DNA of 64,000 bases from Runella defluvii (GCF_014195535.1 NZ_JACIBY010000002.1:538206-602205); one strand, 5' to 3'. Positions 53,097 through 62,475 are shown, counted from the first letter of the stretch. The notes: generated by a model from the letters alone, not told the origin. A program made the numbers and translations.

Positions 53097-54002
53097 ATGT
53101 CTATTTTTCCATTCCAACACCTTGTGTTCAAAGGCGGGGGCGTCAAAGGCATTGCCTACGTAGGTGCCATGAAAGCCCTCGAAGAAGCCAACATCAGTTC
53201 CCAAATCAACGGCTTTGCGGGTACGTCGGCAGGCTCTATTGTGGCTGCCTTGGGAGCTTGCCGCATTTCTTCCGATACCCTCAATACGTTTTTGGCCTCC
53301 ACCAACTACGAAAACTTCAAAGACAAAGGAGGTATCTTCAATTTTGTGGAAGACCTTGCCAACAAATTTGGCCCTTACGAAGGCGATTATTTTTTGAACA
53401 GTTGGTTCAAAGTTTTTCTCCAACAACAAAATATCAATCCCGCCATTACTTTTGAAGAAGTGTATGCCCAGTTTGGAACCACGTTAAAGGTATTTTCAAC
53501 GGACTTAAACACGCAACAAATTCAGGAGTTTTCAGTAGCAAAAACCCCCAATGTTCAAATCGCGATGGCGGTGAGAGCCTCCATGTCGATTCCTATGTTT
53601 TTCAAAGCATGGCAATTTCCTGACGCCAACCCCAGCAGCCACCTTTATGTGGACGGCGGCGTGATGTATAACTATCCAATTGATACGTTTGATAACGCAA
53701 CCAGCCCAGCCGATGCTACTTTGGGCTTCTTCTTGGCCGACTTACAAAAAGCCGCCCCGCCCAACCAATTAACCTACGGCGTTGACCAATTAGAAACCTA
53801 CATCAAGTCGCTGTTTGAAGCCTTGCTAAACTCTCAGAATTGGATGATTGAGAAGAATTTATACGAAAGCGACCGCACCATCCAAATTGATGATTTAGGA
53901 ATTTCGGCTACTGATTTTAGCATTACACCGCAGCAAGTACAAGCTTTGTACCATTCGGGATATACCTCCACCAAAACATTTTTACAAGCTTTTCGAGGCT
54001 GA
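53097..54002 (+). CDS. Patatin-like phospholipase
   Basis: A 301-residue Ser/Asp-dyad lipid hydrolase. The oxyanion hole is GGGVKG near residue 12, the nucleophile Ser lies in GTSAGS near residue 43, and the catalytic Asp in DGGVMYN near residue 185. No signal peptide is present, so it is cytoplasmic unless exported by a dedicated system. It follows the lipoprotein gene closely. Confidence 0.9.
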   Translation: MSIFPFQHLVFKGGGVKGIAYVGAMKALEEANISSQINGFAGTSAGSIVAALGACRISSDTLNTFLASTNYENFKDKGGIFNFVEDLANKFGPYEGDYFLNSWFKVFLQQQNINPAITFEEVYAQFGTTLKVFSTDLNTQQIQEFSVAKTPNVQIAMAVRASMSIPMFFKAWQFPDANPSSHLYVDGGVMYNYPIDTFDNATSPADATLGFFLADLQKAAPPNQLTYGVDQLETYIKSLFEALLNSQNWMIEKNLYESDRTIQIDDLGISATDFSITPQQVQALYHSGYTSTKTFLQAFRG

Positions 54003-54033
54003 TTTTACCCCTAACTTAGCGCCTCTTTTTTGT

Positions 54034-54070
54034 CCTAACTTTTTTGGAAAGTATTCCCAAAAAGGTTAGG
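54034..54070. terminator. Hairpin after the patatin gene
   Basis: CCTAAC-TTTTTTGG pairs with CCCAAAAAGGTTAGG with small mismatches, followed by a short T-run. It separates the patatin transcript from the arabinose locus. Confidence 0.6.
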
Positions 54071-54131
54071 CATTTTTAAATCAATAAATTCAAAAAAATA
54101 ATTTGAAAAATAATAGAAAAGAGGGTAATAT

Positions 54132-54148
54132 TGTGTCCAAACGACACA
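54132..54148. promoter_or_regulatory. Candidate AraR operator
   Basis: TGTGTC-CAAAC-GACACA is a perfect six-base dyad ending nine bases before the araR start codon. Its position suits autoregulation. I did not find a second copy upstream of araB or araA, so assignment to AraR is conjecture. Confidence 0.35.
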
Positions 54149-54157
54149 TTCAGAAGA

Positions 54158-54856
54158 ATGAACCAATACCCTCATTCAACCCGCTTACTGGTTGCCATCG
54201 ACTGTATCATCTTCGGTTTTGACGGAGACGAGATAAAACTGCTAGTTATCAAACGTAATTTTGAACCAGAACGCGGCAAGTGGTCGCTGATGGGCGGGTT
54301 TGTAAATCAAGAAGAAGACCTGGAAGTTGGAGCTGAACGGATTTTGTATGAACTGACAGGACTAAATAATATTTATGTCGAACAATTACTGACGTTTGGC
54401 AAGGTCAATCGTGATCCCGTCGAGCGCACCATTTCGGTTGTTTTCTTTGCGCTTATCAACATCCACAGCCACGACGAAGAGTCTGTTCGGGCACACAATG
54501 CTCATTGGGTAAGTTTAAAAAATATGCCCCAACTCATTTTTGACCACGAAAAAATGGTTCAGAATGCCCTTGAGCGCCTGCGCTATAAAGCCGCCCTCCA
54601 CCCCATTGGTTTTGAGCTCCTGCCCGAAACATTTACCATTCCTCAATTACATAAACTTTACGAAGCCATTTACGGAATGCAGTTGGACAGACGCAACTTC
54701 AGTCGTAAGATTTTGTCCACGGGCTTGCTGGTAGATACGGGCGAAAAAAATGAAAACTCGGCGACAAAAAAAGCCGTTTTGTACCGCTTAGACAAAGAAA
54801 AATACGAAGACAAGTTTCACTCTTTTTGGTATTTCATGCCAGAACCTTCCGCCTAA
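54158..54856 (+). CDS. araR: Nudix-family arabinose regulator (AraR, NrtR-like)
   Basis: A 232-residue protein with an N-terminal Nudix domain (residues 1-140) and a C-terminal winged helix. The Nudix box is incomplete: WSLMGGFVNQEEDLEVGAERILYELTGL keeps the overall shape but lacks the full GX5EX7REUXEEXGU residues, as expected for a sensor and not a hydrolase. Regulators of this NrtR-related type control araBAD in Bacteroides by binding L-arabinose. The ATG at 54158 was chosen over a TTG at 54131. It directly precedes araB, with 36 bases between. Confidence 0.88.
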   Translation: MNQYPHSTRLLVAIDCIIFGFDGDEIKLLVIKRNFEPERGKWSLMGGFVNQEEDLEVGAERILYELTGLNNIYVEQLLTFGKVNRDPVERTISVVFFALINIHSHDEESVRAHNAHWVSLKNMPQLIFDHEKMVQNALERLRYKAALHPIGFELLPETFTIPQLHKLYEAIYGMQLDRRNFSRKILSTGLLVDTGEKNENSATKKAVLYRLDKEKYEDKFHSFWYFMPEPSA

Positions 54857-54892
54857 ACAGTTAATATTCAACGAAATAGAACAAAATATATC

Positions 54893-56539
54893 ATGCAACA
54901 TCAATACACTATTGGGCTCGACTACGGTACTGATTCGGTTCGGGCCTTGGTTGTAGATACCCAAACGGGTGAAGCAGTGGGTACAGCCGTACATTACTAC
55001 GAACGTTGGAAAAAAGGGCTCTACTGCCAACCTGAGTTATCTCAATTTCGCCAACACCCGCTCGACTACGTTGAAGGGCTTGAAGCATCTATCAAAGGGG
55101 CATTACAAGGACTTCCAAGCGAAGTAGCAGCCAATATCGTAGGAATTTCGATTGACACGACAGGCTCTACCCCTGTGGCCGTCGATGAACAAGGCACTCC
55201 GCTCTCACTCCTTCCCGAATTTGCCGAGAACCCCAACGGCATGTTTATTCTTTGGAAAGACCATACCGCCAACGCCGAAGCCGAGGAAATCAACGAAGTA
55301 GCCCACCGCTGGCCCATTGATTACACCAAATACGTCGGGGGCATTTATTCTTCGGAATGGTTTTGGGCAAAAATTTTACGTACCCTCCGCGTCGATGAGC
55401 AGGTACGTGCCCGTGCCTTTTCGTGGGTAGAACACTGCGACTGGATTTCGGCGGTGCTAACGGGTAACACCCATCCGTTAGAAATGAAACGCTCACGCTG
55501 CGCCGCTGGACATAAAGCCATGTGGCACAACGAGTTTGACGGCTTGCCCGCCGAAGATTTCTTGGTAGCTATTGACCCACTCTTAGAAGGATTGCGCGCG
55601 CGTTTATTCCAAGACTCCCATACTTCCGACCAAGCCATGGGCGTGATTTCGGAAGAATGGGCCACTCGTCTTGGTTTGCCCAACAATGTCGTGATTGGCG
55701 TTGGAGCTTTCGACTGCCACATGGGCGCCGTTGGAGCCGAAATTCAACCCTACGATTTTGTGCGGGTCATGGGTACTTCTACCTGCGATATGCTCATTGC
55801 TCCCAACGAAGAAATCGGGCACCTGTTGATTCGCGGTATTTGTGGGCAAGTCGATGGTTCGATTATCCCAGGAATGCTCGGAATGGAGGCAGGTCAGTCG
55901 GCTTACGGCGATTATTACGCGTGGTTCCAGCGGGTCATTACCGAACCTGTGCGCACATTGCTGGGTGAAGCTGCCGCCGAAGAGCTCGCCCAAAAACTGA
56001 TTCCATACCTTTCGGAAGAAGCCGCCAAACTACCCGTGACGGACAAAGACCCCGTGGCGCTCGATTGGGTCAATGGCCGACGTACCCCCGACGCCAACCA
56101 CTCACTCAAGGCTGCCATTTCTGGACTTAACCTCGGCACAGACGCCATCAAACTGTTTAAAGCCATTGTCGAAGCTACGGCATTTGGTTCCAAAGCCATT
56201 GTGGACCGCTTCATCAACGAAGGTGTTCCCATCAAACAAGTCATTGCAATCGGAGGTGTGGCAAAAAAATCACCCTTTGTAATGCAAACGCTCTCTGACG
56301 TTTTAAACATGCCCATCAAAGTGGCTAGTTCGGACCAAGCCTGCGCCTTAGGGGCAGCTATGAATGCCGCAGTCGCCGCAGGAGTGCACCCAACATTATT
56401 GGACGCTCAAAAAGCGATGGGCTCAGGTTTTGATGCGCTTTACGAGCCAAATACTAACAAAACCCCTGTTTATCAAAAACTTTATCAAAAATACATCCAA
56501 CTTGGCGAGTTTGTTGAAAAGGGCATTTCAGTGAATTAA
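54893..56539 (+). CDS. araB: Ribulokinase
   Basis: Phosphorylates L-ribulose to L-ribulose 5-phosphate. The 548-residue protein is of the FGGY kinase family with IGLDYGTDSVRALVVD (phosphate 1 motif), IVGISIDTTGSTPVAVDE, GVGAFDCHMGAVGA and the C-terminal IAIGGVAKKSPFVMQTLSDVLN. Gene order araR-araB-araA-araD gives the function strong support. The stop codon is inside the left arm of a perfect 23-base inverted repeat. Confidence 0.95.
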   Translation: MQHQYTIGLDYGTDSVRALVVDTQTGEAVGTAVHYYERWKKGLYCQPELSQFRQHPLDYVEGLEASIKGALQGLPSEVAANIVGISIDTTGSTPVAVDEQGTPLSLLPEFAENPNGMFILWKDHTANAEAEEINEVAHRWPIDYTKYVGGIYSSEWFWAKILRTLRVDEQVRARAFSWVEHCDWISAVLTGNTHPLEMKRSRCAAGHKAMWHNEFDGLPAEDFLVAIDPLLEGLRARLFQDSHTSDQAMGVISEEWATRLGLPNNVVIGVGAFDCHMGAVGAEIQPYDFVRVMGTSTCDMLIAPNEEIGHLLIRGICGQVDGSIIPGMLGMEAGQSAYGDYYAWFQRVITEPVRTLLGEAAAEELAQKLIPYLSEEAAKLPVTDKDPVALDWVNGRRTPDANHSLKAAISGLNLGTDAIKLFKAIVEATAFGSKAIVDRFINEGVPIKQVIAIGGVAKKSPFVMQTLSDVLNMPIKVASSDQACALGAAMNAAVAAGVHPTLLDAQKAMGSGFDALYEPNTNKTPVYQKLYQKYIQLGEFVEKGISVN

Positions 56540-56582
56540 CCTTGCAAATCTTACATCCCGATGTAAGATTTGCAAGGTTAAT
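56535..56582. repeat. Perfect 23-base inverted repeat between araB and araA
   Basis: Arms 56535-56557 and 56560-56582 are exact complements with two bases between, core CTTGCAAATCTTACATC. The araB stop codon lies in the left arm. The hairpin has no T-run and leaves 63 bases to the araA start, so it more likely shapes mRNA stability or relative expression, or is an interspersed repeat, than terminates. Confidence 0.75.
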
Positions 56583-56645
56583 GGAGAGTATGTAGTGTCC
56601 TCGAAATCATCGACCATTTAACAACATTAAATTTAATTACCTAAT

Positions 56646-58130
56646 ATGCTCAAACAGTTTGAAGTCTGGTTTGTCACAGGAAGCCAGCATTTATACGGAG
56701 AAGAAACGCTCCGTCAAGTTGACGAACACTCTCAAATCATTGCCGATTTTTTCAACGACTCCCCTACCATCCCCGTACGAGTTGTTTTTAAGCCCGTTGT
56801 CAAAACGCCCGACGAGATTTTGACTATCTGCAAAGAAGCCAACAGCACTCCTAACTGTGTGGGTATCATCACGTGGATGCACACATTTTCGCCCGCTAAA
56901 ATGTGGATAAATGGCCTCAATGCACTTCAACTTCCGTTGCTCCATTTACATACCCAATTTAACCGTGACATTCCATTCAACGACATTGACATGGATTTCA
57001 TGAACCTCAACCAATCGGCGCACGGCGACCGTGAGTTTGGGTTTATCATGACTCGGATGCGTCTCAATCGCAAAGTGGTCGTAGGGCACTGGCAGTCAGA
57101 AAATGTTCTCGAAAAAATCAACATTTGGAGCCGCGTTGCCGCCGCTAAATACACCATGCAAACCATGAAAGTGGTGCGTTTTGGGGACAACATGCGCCAA
57201 GTAGCCGTAACAGACGGCGACAAAGTAGCGGCCGAAATGAAGTTTGGATTTTCGGTCAATACCCACGGAGTAGGCGATTTGGTAAAGTACATTAATCAGA
57301 TTTCGGAAGCCGATATTTTTACCCTTCTTCAAGAATACGAAGACACCTACGAGATGATGCCATCGTTGCTCAACGGCGGCTTGATGCGTCAGTCGGTCTT
57401 TGAAGCAGCACGTATCGAACTCGGTATCAAAGCATTTTTGGAAGAAGGTGGTTTTTCGGCTTATACCAATACCTTTGAAGACCTTCACGGAATGCGCCAA
57501 CTTCCAGGCATTGGCTCTCAGCGCATGATGGCCGCAGGCTACGGCTACGGTGGCGAAGGCGACTGGAAAACCTCAGCCATGGTACGCGTCATGAAAGTAA
57601 TGGCGAGTGGCTTAAAGGGTGGCAACTCATTTATGGAAGATTATACCTACCATTTCGACCCCGCCAATCCGATGGTACTCGGCTCGCACATGCTCGAAAT
57701 TTGCCCAAGCATTGCCGCCAATAACGTCAAATGCGAAGTACATCCGTTGGGAATTGGTGGAAAAGAAGACCCCGTTCGTTTGGTATTCAACGCTGCCGCA
57801 GGACCTGCCCTCAACGTTTCATTGATCGACTTAGGCAACCGTTTCCGTTTGTTAGTCAACGAAGTAGAAGCCGTAGAAGTAACCGAAACTTTCCCAAAAC
57901 TTCCAACGGCGCGCGCCCTGTGGAAACCCCAGCCAAGCATGGAAGTCGGCCTGCAAGCGTGGATTTTGGCGGGCGGTGCTCACCACACCGTTTACAGTCA
58001 AAACTTGACGACCGAATACATCGAAGATTTTGCCGAAATGCTAGGGGTAGAGCTCGTTGTCATTGACAAAAATACGACCATTCGTGGGCTCAAAAACGAC
58101 CTACGTTTCAGTGAAGTAGCGTACAAATAG
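56646..58130 (+). CDS. araA: L-arabinose isomerase
   Basis: Converts L-arabinose to L-ribulose. At 494 residues it matches the family. [41 protein letters not shown] and [20 protein letters not shown] are conserved blocks, the last with metal-binding and active-site residues; [37 protein letters not shown] contains the catalytic glutamates. Third gene of the arabinose unit. Confidence 0.97.
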   Translation: MLKQFEVWFVTGSQHLYGEETLRQVDEHSQIIADFFNDSPTIPVRVVFKPVVKTPDEILTICKEANSTPNCVGIITWMHTFSPAKMWINGLNALQLPLLHLHTQFNRDIPFNDIDMDFMNLNQSAHGDREFGFIMTRMRLNRKVVVGHWQSENVLEKINIWSRVAAAKYTMQTMKVVRFGDNMRQVAVTDGDKVAAEMKFGFSVNTHGVGDLVKYINQISEADIFTLLQEYEDTYEMMPSLLNGGLMRQSVFEAARIELGIKAFLEEGGFSAYTNTFEDLHGMRQLPGIGSQRMMAAGYGYGGEGDWKTSAMVRVMKVMASGLKGGNSFMEDYTYHFDPANPMVLGSHMLEICPSIAANNVKCEVHPLGIGGKEDPVRLVFNAAAGPALNVSLIDLGNRFRLLVNEVEAVEVTETFPKLPTARALWKPQPSMEVGLQAWILAGGAHHTVYSQNLTTEYIEDFAEMLGVELVVIDKNTTIRGLKNDLRFSEVAYK

Positions 58131-58162
58131 TTTTTGTGTTAGAATTTTAGCCACCACCAAGT

Positions 58163-58867
58163 ATGAGTATTTACCAATCGCTGAAAGAAGAGTGTTTTGA
58201 GGCCAATATGCAGCTTCCCAAGCTCGGGCTAGTGCTTTTTACCTTTGGTAATGTAAGCGCCGTTGACCGCTCGAAGGGCGTGTTTGCCATCAAACCAAGC
58301 GGAGTTCCGTACGAGCACCTACGTCCAGAAGACATTGTTATCATGGATTACGACGCCAAGGTGGTCGAAGGCAGTATGCGCCCATCGTCTGATACAAAAA
58401 CGCACGCGTTGTTGTACAAAACCTGGGAAGACATCGGCGGAATCACCCATACGCACAGCACCTATGCCGTGGCTTGGGCCCAAGCGGGTCTCGATATTCC
58501 CATTTTTGGCACCACCCACGCTGACCATACCCACCAAGACATCCCTTGTGCACCCGTCCTTACCGACGCCATGATTGAGGGCGATTATGAACACGAAACG
58601 GGCAACCAGATTTTTGACGTCTTCACGGCCAAAGGAATTTCACACAAGGAAGTTGAAATGGTTTTATTACAAAATCATGGCCCATTTACGTGGGGAAAAA
58701 ACGCGGAGAAATCGGTGTATAATGCTGCGGTATTGGAAGAAGTAGCACGGATGGCTTACCTCACGCTACAAATCAACCCCAATACTCCGCGTATTAAAGA
58801 TACGCTCCGTATGAAACACTACGAACGTAAGCATGGCAAAAATGCCTACTACGGACAAGGATGTTAG
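58163..58867 (+). CDS. araD: L-ribulose-5-phosphate 4-epimerase
   Basis: Converts L-ribulose 5-phosphate to D-xylulose 5-phosphate, which enters the pentose phosphate pathway. The 234-residue class II aldolase-fold protein has FGNVSAVDRSKGVFAIKPSG, the zinc site in ITHTHSTYAVAWAQAG and FGTTHADH, and LLQNHGPFTWGKNAEK. Starts 32 bases after araA and ends before a hairpin terminator. Confidence 0.96.
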   Translation: MSIYQSLKEECFEANMQLPKLGLVLFTFGNVSAVDRSKGVFAIKPSGVPYEHLRPEDIVIMDYDAKVVEGSMRPSSDTKTHALLYKTWEDIGGITHTHSTYAVAWAQAGLDIPIFGTTHADHTHQDIPCAPVLTDAMIEGDYEHETGNQIFDVFTAKGISHKEVEMVLLQNHGPFTWGKNAEKSVYNAAVLEEVARMAYLTLQINPNTPRIKDTLRMKHYERKHGKNAYYGQGC

Positions 58868-58875
58868 AAATTTGC

Positions 58876-58919
58876 AACAATACTCTTCTTAAGCTAAATA
58901 ATACTAGGAGAGTATTGTT
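58876..58919 (+). terminator. Hairpin terminator after araD
   Basis: AACAATACTCT (58876-58886) pairs with AGAGTATTGTT (58909-58919); a 22-base loop separates the arms and an A-run follows. It probably marks the end of the araBAD transcript. Confidence 0.6.
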
Positions 58920-59003
58920 ACAAAAAAATGCTAGAGATTAACATTTTTATTTAATAAATTACGGCCAATTTTATATTATTCGTATTTAATTTAACGCTTG
59001 CAC

Positions 59004-60293
59004 ATGAAAAAAATAACAACAGATTACTGTGAATTAATTATTTTACGGGTTATAATTTTTTTATTTTTCACTTCTTCTTTTATTTTTATTATTTTAACAA
59101 ATGAAAACAAGTTTGACGAATCTTTCCACTTAATAGATATAAACAATTATTTTTCTCATGGAATAAATATTAAATCCCTTAAAAATCACACTACTCCAAC
59201 TGGCCCAGGGAGCCACATTTGGGCTACTTTTTGGGGAAAACTATTTGGTTATAATATTATTACTTTTCGATTTAGCGTATGGTTTTGTTGGCTCTTTATT
59301 TATATTTTACTTGAACATTTATTCAAGGAAAAAAGGAGAAATACTAATACAGTTGCGTTGCTTTTATTTTCAACTCCATACGCGCCTACCCTCGCAGGTC
59401 TTCTAATGACAGAAGCCTTCGGATTATTTTGTGCTTTAATGGGAACACTACTATTAATTATATCATTCAAGGTAAAAAAACACTCAATACTATTAATAAC
59501 TTCAACCTTATTTATGGGCATTGCAATTATTTCTCGATTATATTTTTTATGCCTAGCACCTTCTTTTTTTATGCTAATGTTTCAGAAAAAACTCTCTACA
59601 TCTTTATCATTTACTTATTCAAGTATTTTAATAGCCAATATAATACTTATATTTCCTTTCCTATCCTTATGTTTAATTTGGGGGGGAATTATCCCGCCAA
59701 GCTACTATAAAGTTCACTCAGCACAAAATCTACATCTAGCGCTTAATTTTCCAAGATTTATCTCTGTATTAATGTACCTAGGTGCTTATTTATCTCCTAT
59801 CATAACCCTTCAACTCATTCAAAAAGAAATAAAGATAGAAATAAAGACGATTATTATTTTACTTATTATCTCTGTCTTTATATTTTCTTATGTATATGTA
59901 TGGAACATTGATACAACTTTCACAAAATCAGGTCTAATAAATTATATTGATCAAAAAATTCGTTTTTTAAACCCAACTATTGGATATATTTTTTATTTTT
60001 TTTCAATTTTTATCTCTATTTTTAGCTTATATTATTTCAATAAAAACTTTAAATCACTCAAAAAAAACGACATTATAATATTTTGTTATTATACAATTGT
60101 ATTCTTCCTCATATTACAGATATTTATTTCTGGAAACAACCCATTTTACGAAAGATACCTTATTCACATCTTACCTTTTTTGTGGATTATTTGCGGAAAT
60201 ATGAAATTCAAAAAGACCATTTTGTTTTACGTTTTTATATTAGCAGGTATTTTCATAGGTCAATTAGCACTCTGGAGGTGGTATTTTGAGTAA
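59004..60293 (+). CDS. Multi-spanning membrane protein, GT-C glycosyltransferase-like, A/T-rich
   Basis: About 430 residues from the ATG at 59004, with ten or more hydrophobic segments. The first periplasmic loop holds NKFDESFHLIDINNYFSHG, the position of the Asp-Glu motif in GT-C glycosyltransferases (ArnT/PMT-like) that use lipid-linked sugars. The rest of the family pattern is weak, so this is a fold-level guess. Base composition is strikingly A/T-rich, with long T and A runs, in contrast to araD and galM on either side, indicating recent acquisition. It breaks an otherwise coherent arabinose/sugar cluster. Confidence 0.55.
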   Translation: MKKITTDYCELIILRVIIFLFFTSSFIFIILTNENKFDESFHLIDINNYFSHGINIKSLKNHTTPTGPGSHIWATFWGKLFGYNIITFRFSVWFCWLFIYILLEHLFKEKRRNTNTVALLLFSTPYAPTLAGLLMTEAFGLFCALMGTLLLIISFKVKKHSILLITSTLFMGIAIISRLYFLCLAPSFFMLMFQKKLSTSLSFTYSSILIANIILIFPFLSLCLIWGGIIPPSYYKVHSAQNLHLALNFPRFISVLMYLGAYLSPIITLQLIQKEIKIEIKTIIILLIISVFIFSYVYVWNIDTTFTKSGLINYIDQKIRFLNPTIGYIFYFFSIFISIFSLYYFNKNFKSLKKNDIIIFCYYTIVFFLILQIFISGNNPFYERYLIHILPFLWIICGNMKFKKTILFYVFILAGIFIGQLALWRWYFE

Positions 60294-60399
60294 GTTTAAT
60301 AAAAGTCACCTATTATCTCCTTTATAATTAGTTTTATAAATTCAACTAAATATAGCTTCTAAAAAATAATTCAATTATTTCAACCCAACCAATTATTCC

Positions 60400-61563
60400 A
60401 TGAAATCCACTTTTTTGCCCCTCCTTTTGGCAGGGCTAGTCATTTTCCAAAGTTGCTCCAACAAATCCTCAGAAAGCAGTGAGTCAACTACCGAAACGCA
60501 AGCGCTCAAAATTGAAAAAACCGATTTTGGCAAACTTCCTGACGGACAAACCGCCGAGCTTTATACCCTTAAAAACGCCAATGGTATGGAAGCAAAAATC
60601 ACCAATTATGGCGGCATCATTACCCATCTTACGGCCCCTGATTCTAGCGGTGTGTTCGACAATGTGGTTTTGGGGTACGACTCCTTAGCAGGATACCTCA
60701 AATCGAGCCCTTATTTTGGCGCACTGGTAGGTCGGTACGGAAACCGCATTGCCAAAGGGAAGTTTACACTTGATGGTAAAACGTACACATTGGCTGTCAA
60801 CAACATGGTCAATCACCTTCATGGTGGTACAGTAGGCTTCGATAAAGTTCTTTGGAAAGCCGAACCGATTGAAGGTGAAGAGCCTGCGCTTAAACTTTCG
60901 TACGTAAGCAAAGACGGCGAAGAAGGCTACCCAGGCAATCTGAACGTAACGGTGACTTATACGCTTCAAAAAAACAACTCGATTAAAATTGATTACACTG
61001 CCACTACCGACAAAGCAACGGTCATTAACTTAACCAACCACACGTATTTTAACCTAACGGGAGCAAAACGTGATATTCTTGATCACCAACTGACCTTGAA
61101 CGCCGACCGCTTCTTACCCGTTAACGAAACATTGATTCCAACGGGAGAATTAAAACCTGTGGCTGGAAATGTATTTGATTTTACCAAAGCGACGGCCATT
61201 GGTGCACGTATCAATGACCCTAAAGACCAACAAATCAAGTACGGTGGTGGCTACGACCACTGCTGGGTGTTGAATAAAAAAGACAAGGAGCTTAGTCTAG
61301 CTGCTACGGTATATGAGCCTACAACGGGCCGTATCATGGAAGTTCAGACGACCGAACCTGCGATTCAGTTTTACACAGGCAATTTCTTGGACGGCAGCAT
61401 CACAGGTAAGAAAGGGATAAACTATCCAAAACGCTTTGCCCTCTGCCTCGAAACCGAGCATTACCCCGATTCACCTAACCAATCAGCATTCCCAACAGTG
61501 GTGCTAAAACCAGGTGAAACGTACCAAACAACAACGATTTATACGTTTTCTGCGAAGAAATAA
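60400..61563 (+). CDS. galM: Aldose 1-epimerase, lipoprotein form
   Basis: Interconverts alpha and beta anomers of aldoses. The 387-residue protein starts with a lipoprotein signal (lipobox FQSC, Cys19) and a Ser/Thr-rich linker, so it should work in the periplasm or outer membrane, making the right anomer for uptake. NHLHGGTVGFDK and NLTNHTYFNLTG hold the two catalytic histidines, and ETEHYPDSPNQ the catalytic glutamate. Its position next to araBAD suggests arabinose among its substrates. Confidence 0.93.
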   Translation: MKSTFLPLLLAGLVIFQSCSNKSSESSESTTETQALKIEKTDFGKLPDGQTAELYTLKNANGMEAKITNYGGIITHLTAPDSSGVFDNVVLGYDSLAGYLKSSPYFGALVGRYGNRIAKGKFTLDGKTYTLAVNNMVNHLHGGTVGFDKVLWKAEPIEGEEPALKLSYVSKDGEEGYPGNLNVTVTYTLQKNNSIKIDYTATTDKATVINLTNHTYFNLTGAKRDILDHQLTLNADRFLPVNETLIPTGELKPVAGNVFDFTKATAIGARINDPKDQQIKYGGGYDHCWVLNKKDKELSLAATVYEPTTGRIMEVQTTEPAIQFYTGNFLDGSITGKKGINYPKRFALCLETEHYPDSPNQSAFPTVVLKPGETYQTTTIYTFSAKK

Positions 61564-61575
61564 TGAAATGAAAAG

Positions 61576-61671
61576 GGCAAGTGGGCAAAGGGCATAAAAG
61601 GCAAGAGGCAAATGAGCAAGGAGCAAAATGCAAATTGGCAAGAATCAAGTTTTGCCCTTTGCCCACTTGCC
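61576..61671. repeat. GGGCAA-rich element with 19-base inverted repeat
   Basis: GGCAAGTGGGCAAAGGGCA (61576-61594) is answered exactly at 61653-61671. The bases between are further GGCAAG/GAGCAAG words. It fills the gap between the convergent galM and pcrB genes and is related to the in-frame repeat at 33499-33540. Confidence 0.7.
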
Positions 61672-61713
61672 TCTTTGCTAACTTGCCTATTTGCTATTTG
61701 TCCCTTCCTTCTT

Positions 61714-62475
61714 TCAGACGGTTACTTTATCATTAAAAGCCCTGACAAGTTGGGCAATTTCGGGAAGTAAATCGGGATTTTGTTCAATGCCGTTTCCTAC
61801 CACAATCACATCAGCACCTGCTTCCAGAGCGGCTTGTGCTTTGAACGGAGAATTGATTCCTCCACCCACAATGATGGGCGTATCTACTGCTTTGCGAACA
61901 GCCGCAATCATCTCAGGCGAAACGGGTTTTTGAGCCCCACTACCTGCATCCAAGTACATCACTTGAAGCCCCAACAATTCGCCTGCCATGGCCGTACAAG
62001 CGGCTACGCTAGGTTTATCGTGCGGAATAGGCGTGGTGTTGCTGATGTAAGAAACCGTCGTTGCACGGCCACTTTCCACCAGCATATACCCCGTAGGTAC
62101 TATTTCCAATTGACTACGTTTCAACAGAGGAGCTGCCACCACGTGTTGGCCAATGAGAAGTTCAGGATTACGTCCCGAAATCAGCGACAACAACAAAATA
62201 GCGTCGGCGGAAGGCTCAATGTGAAGGCTATTGCCAGGAAATAAAATGGCAGGGATGGATGTATGCTCGTGAATGGCCTTGATGATGTCGTCGGCGGCAT
62301 AGCGTGTAATGAGGCTTCCTCCGACAAAGAAGAAATCAACCCCGTGACGTACACTCTCGGCCAATAAAAAAGGAAACGACGAAAACTCGACCTTATCGGG
62401 ATCGAGCAAAACGGCAAATGCCTTACGTCTTTCTTGAAGATTATCCTGGAGTATCGTTCGTATTCTTGACCTCAT
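61714..62475 (-). CDS. pcrB: Geranylgeranylglyceryl/heptaprenylglyceryl phosphate synthase (PcrB family)
   Basis: A 253-residue TIM-barrel prenyltransferase that joins a polyprenyl diphosphate to sn-glycerol 1-phosphate, an archaeal-type ether lipid step also found in Bacteroidota and Firmicutes. KAFAVLLDPDKVEF, FFVGGSLIT, ILFPGNSLHIEPSADAIL, MYLDAGSGAQKPV and IIVGGGINSPFKAQAALEAGADVIVVGN are the conserved phosphate- and prenyl-binding blocks. The start overlaps the upstream small gene by 35 bases; no later ATG fits. Confidence 0.9.
   Translation of the reverse strand: MRSRIRTILQDNLQERRKAFAVLLDPDKVEFSSFPFLLAESVRHGVDFFFVGGSLITRYAADDIIKAIHEHTSIPAILFPGNSLHIEPSADAILLLSLISGRNPELLIGQHVVAAPLLKRSQLEIVPTGYMLVESGRATTVSYISNTTPIPHDKPSVAACTAMAGELLGLQVMYLDAGSGAQKPVSPEMIAAVRKAVDTPIIVGGGINSPFKAQAALEAGADVIVVGNGIEQNPDLLPEIAQLVRAFNDKVTV

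Noticed and set aside
51497-54002. Phage or defence island (ImmA-like, lipoprotein, patatin)
   Set aside because: The ImmA-like protein lacks the metal site, the patatin has no cyclase or other defence partner beside it, and no integrase or phage gene is present.
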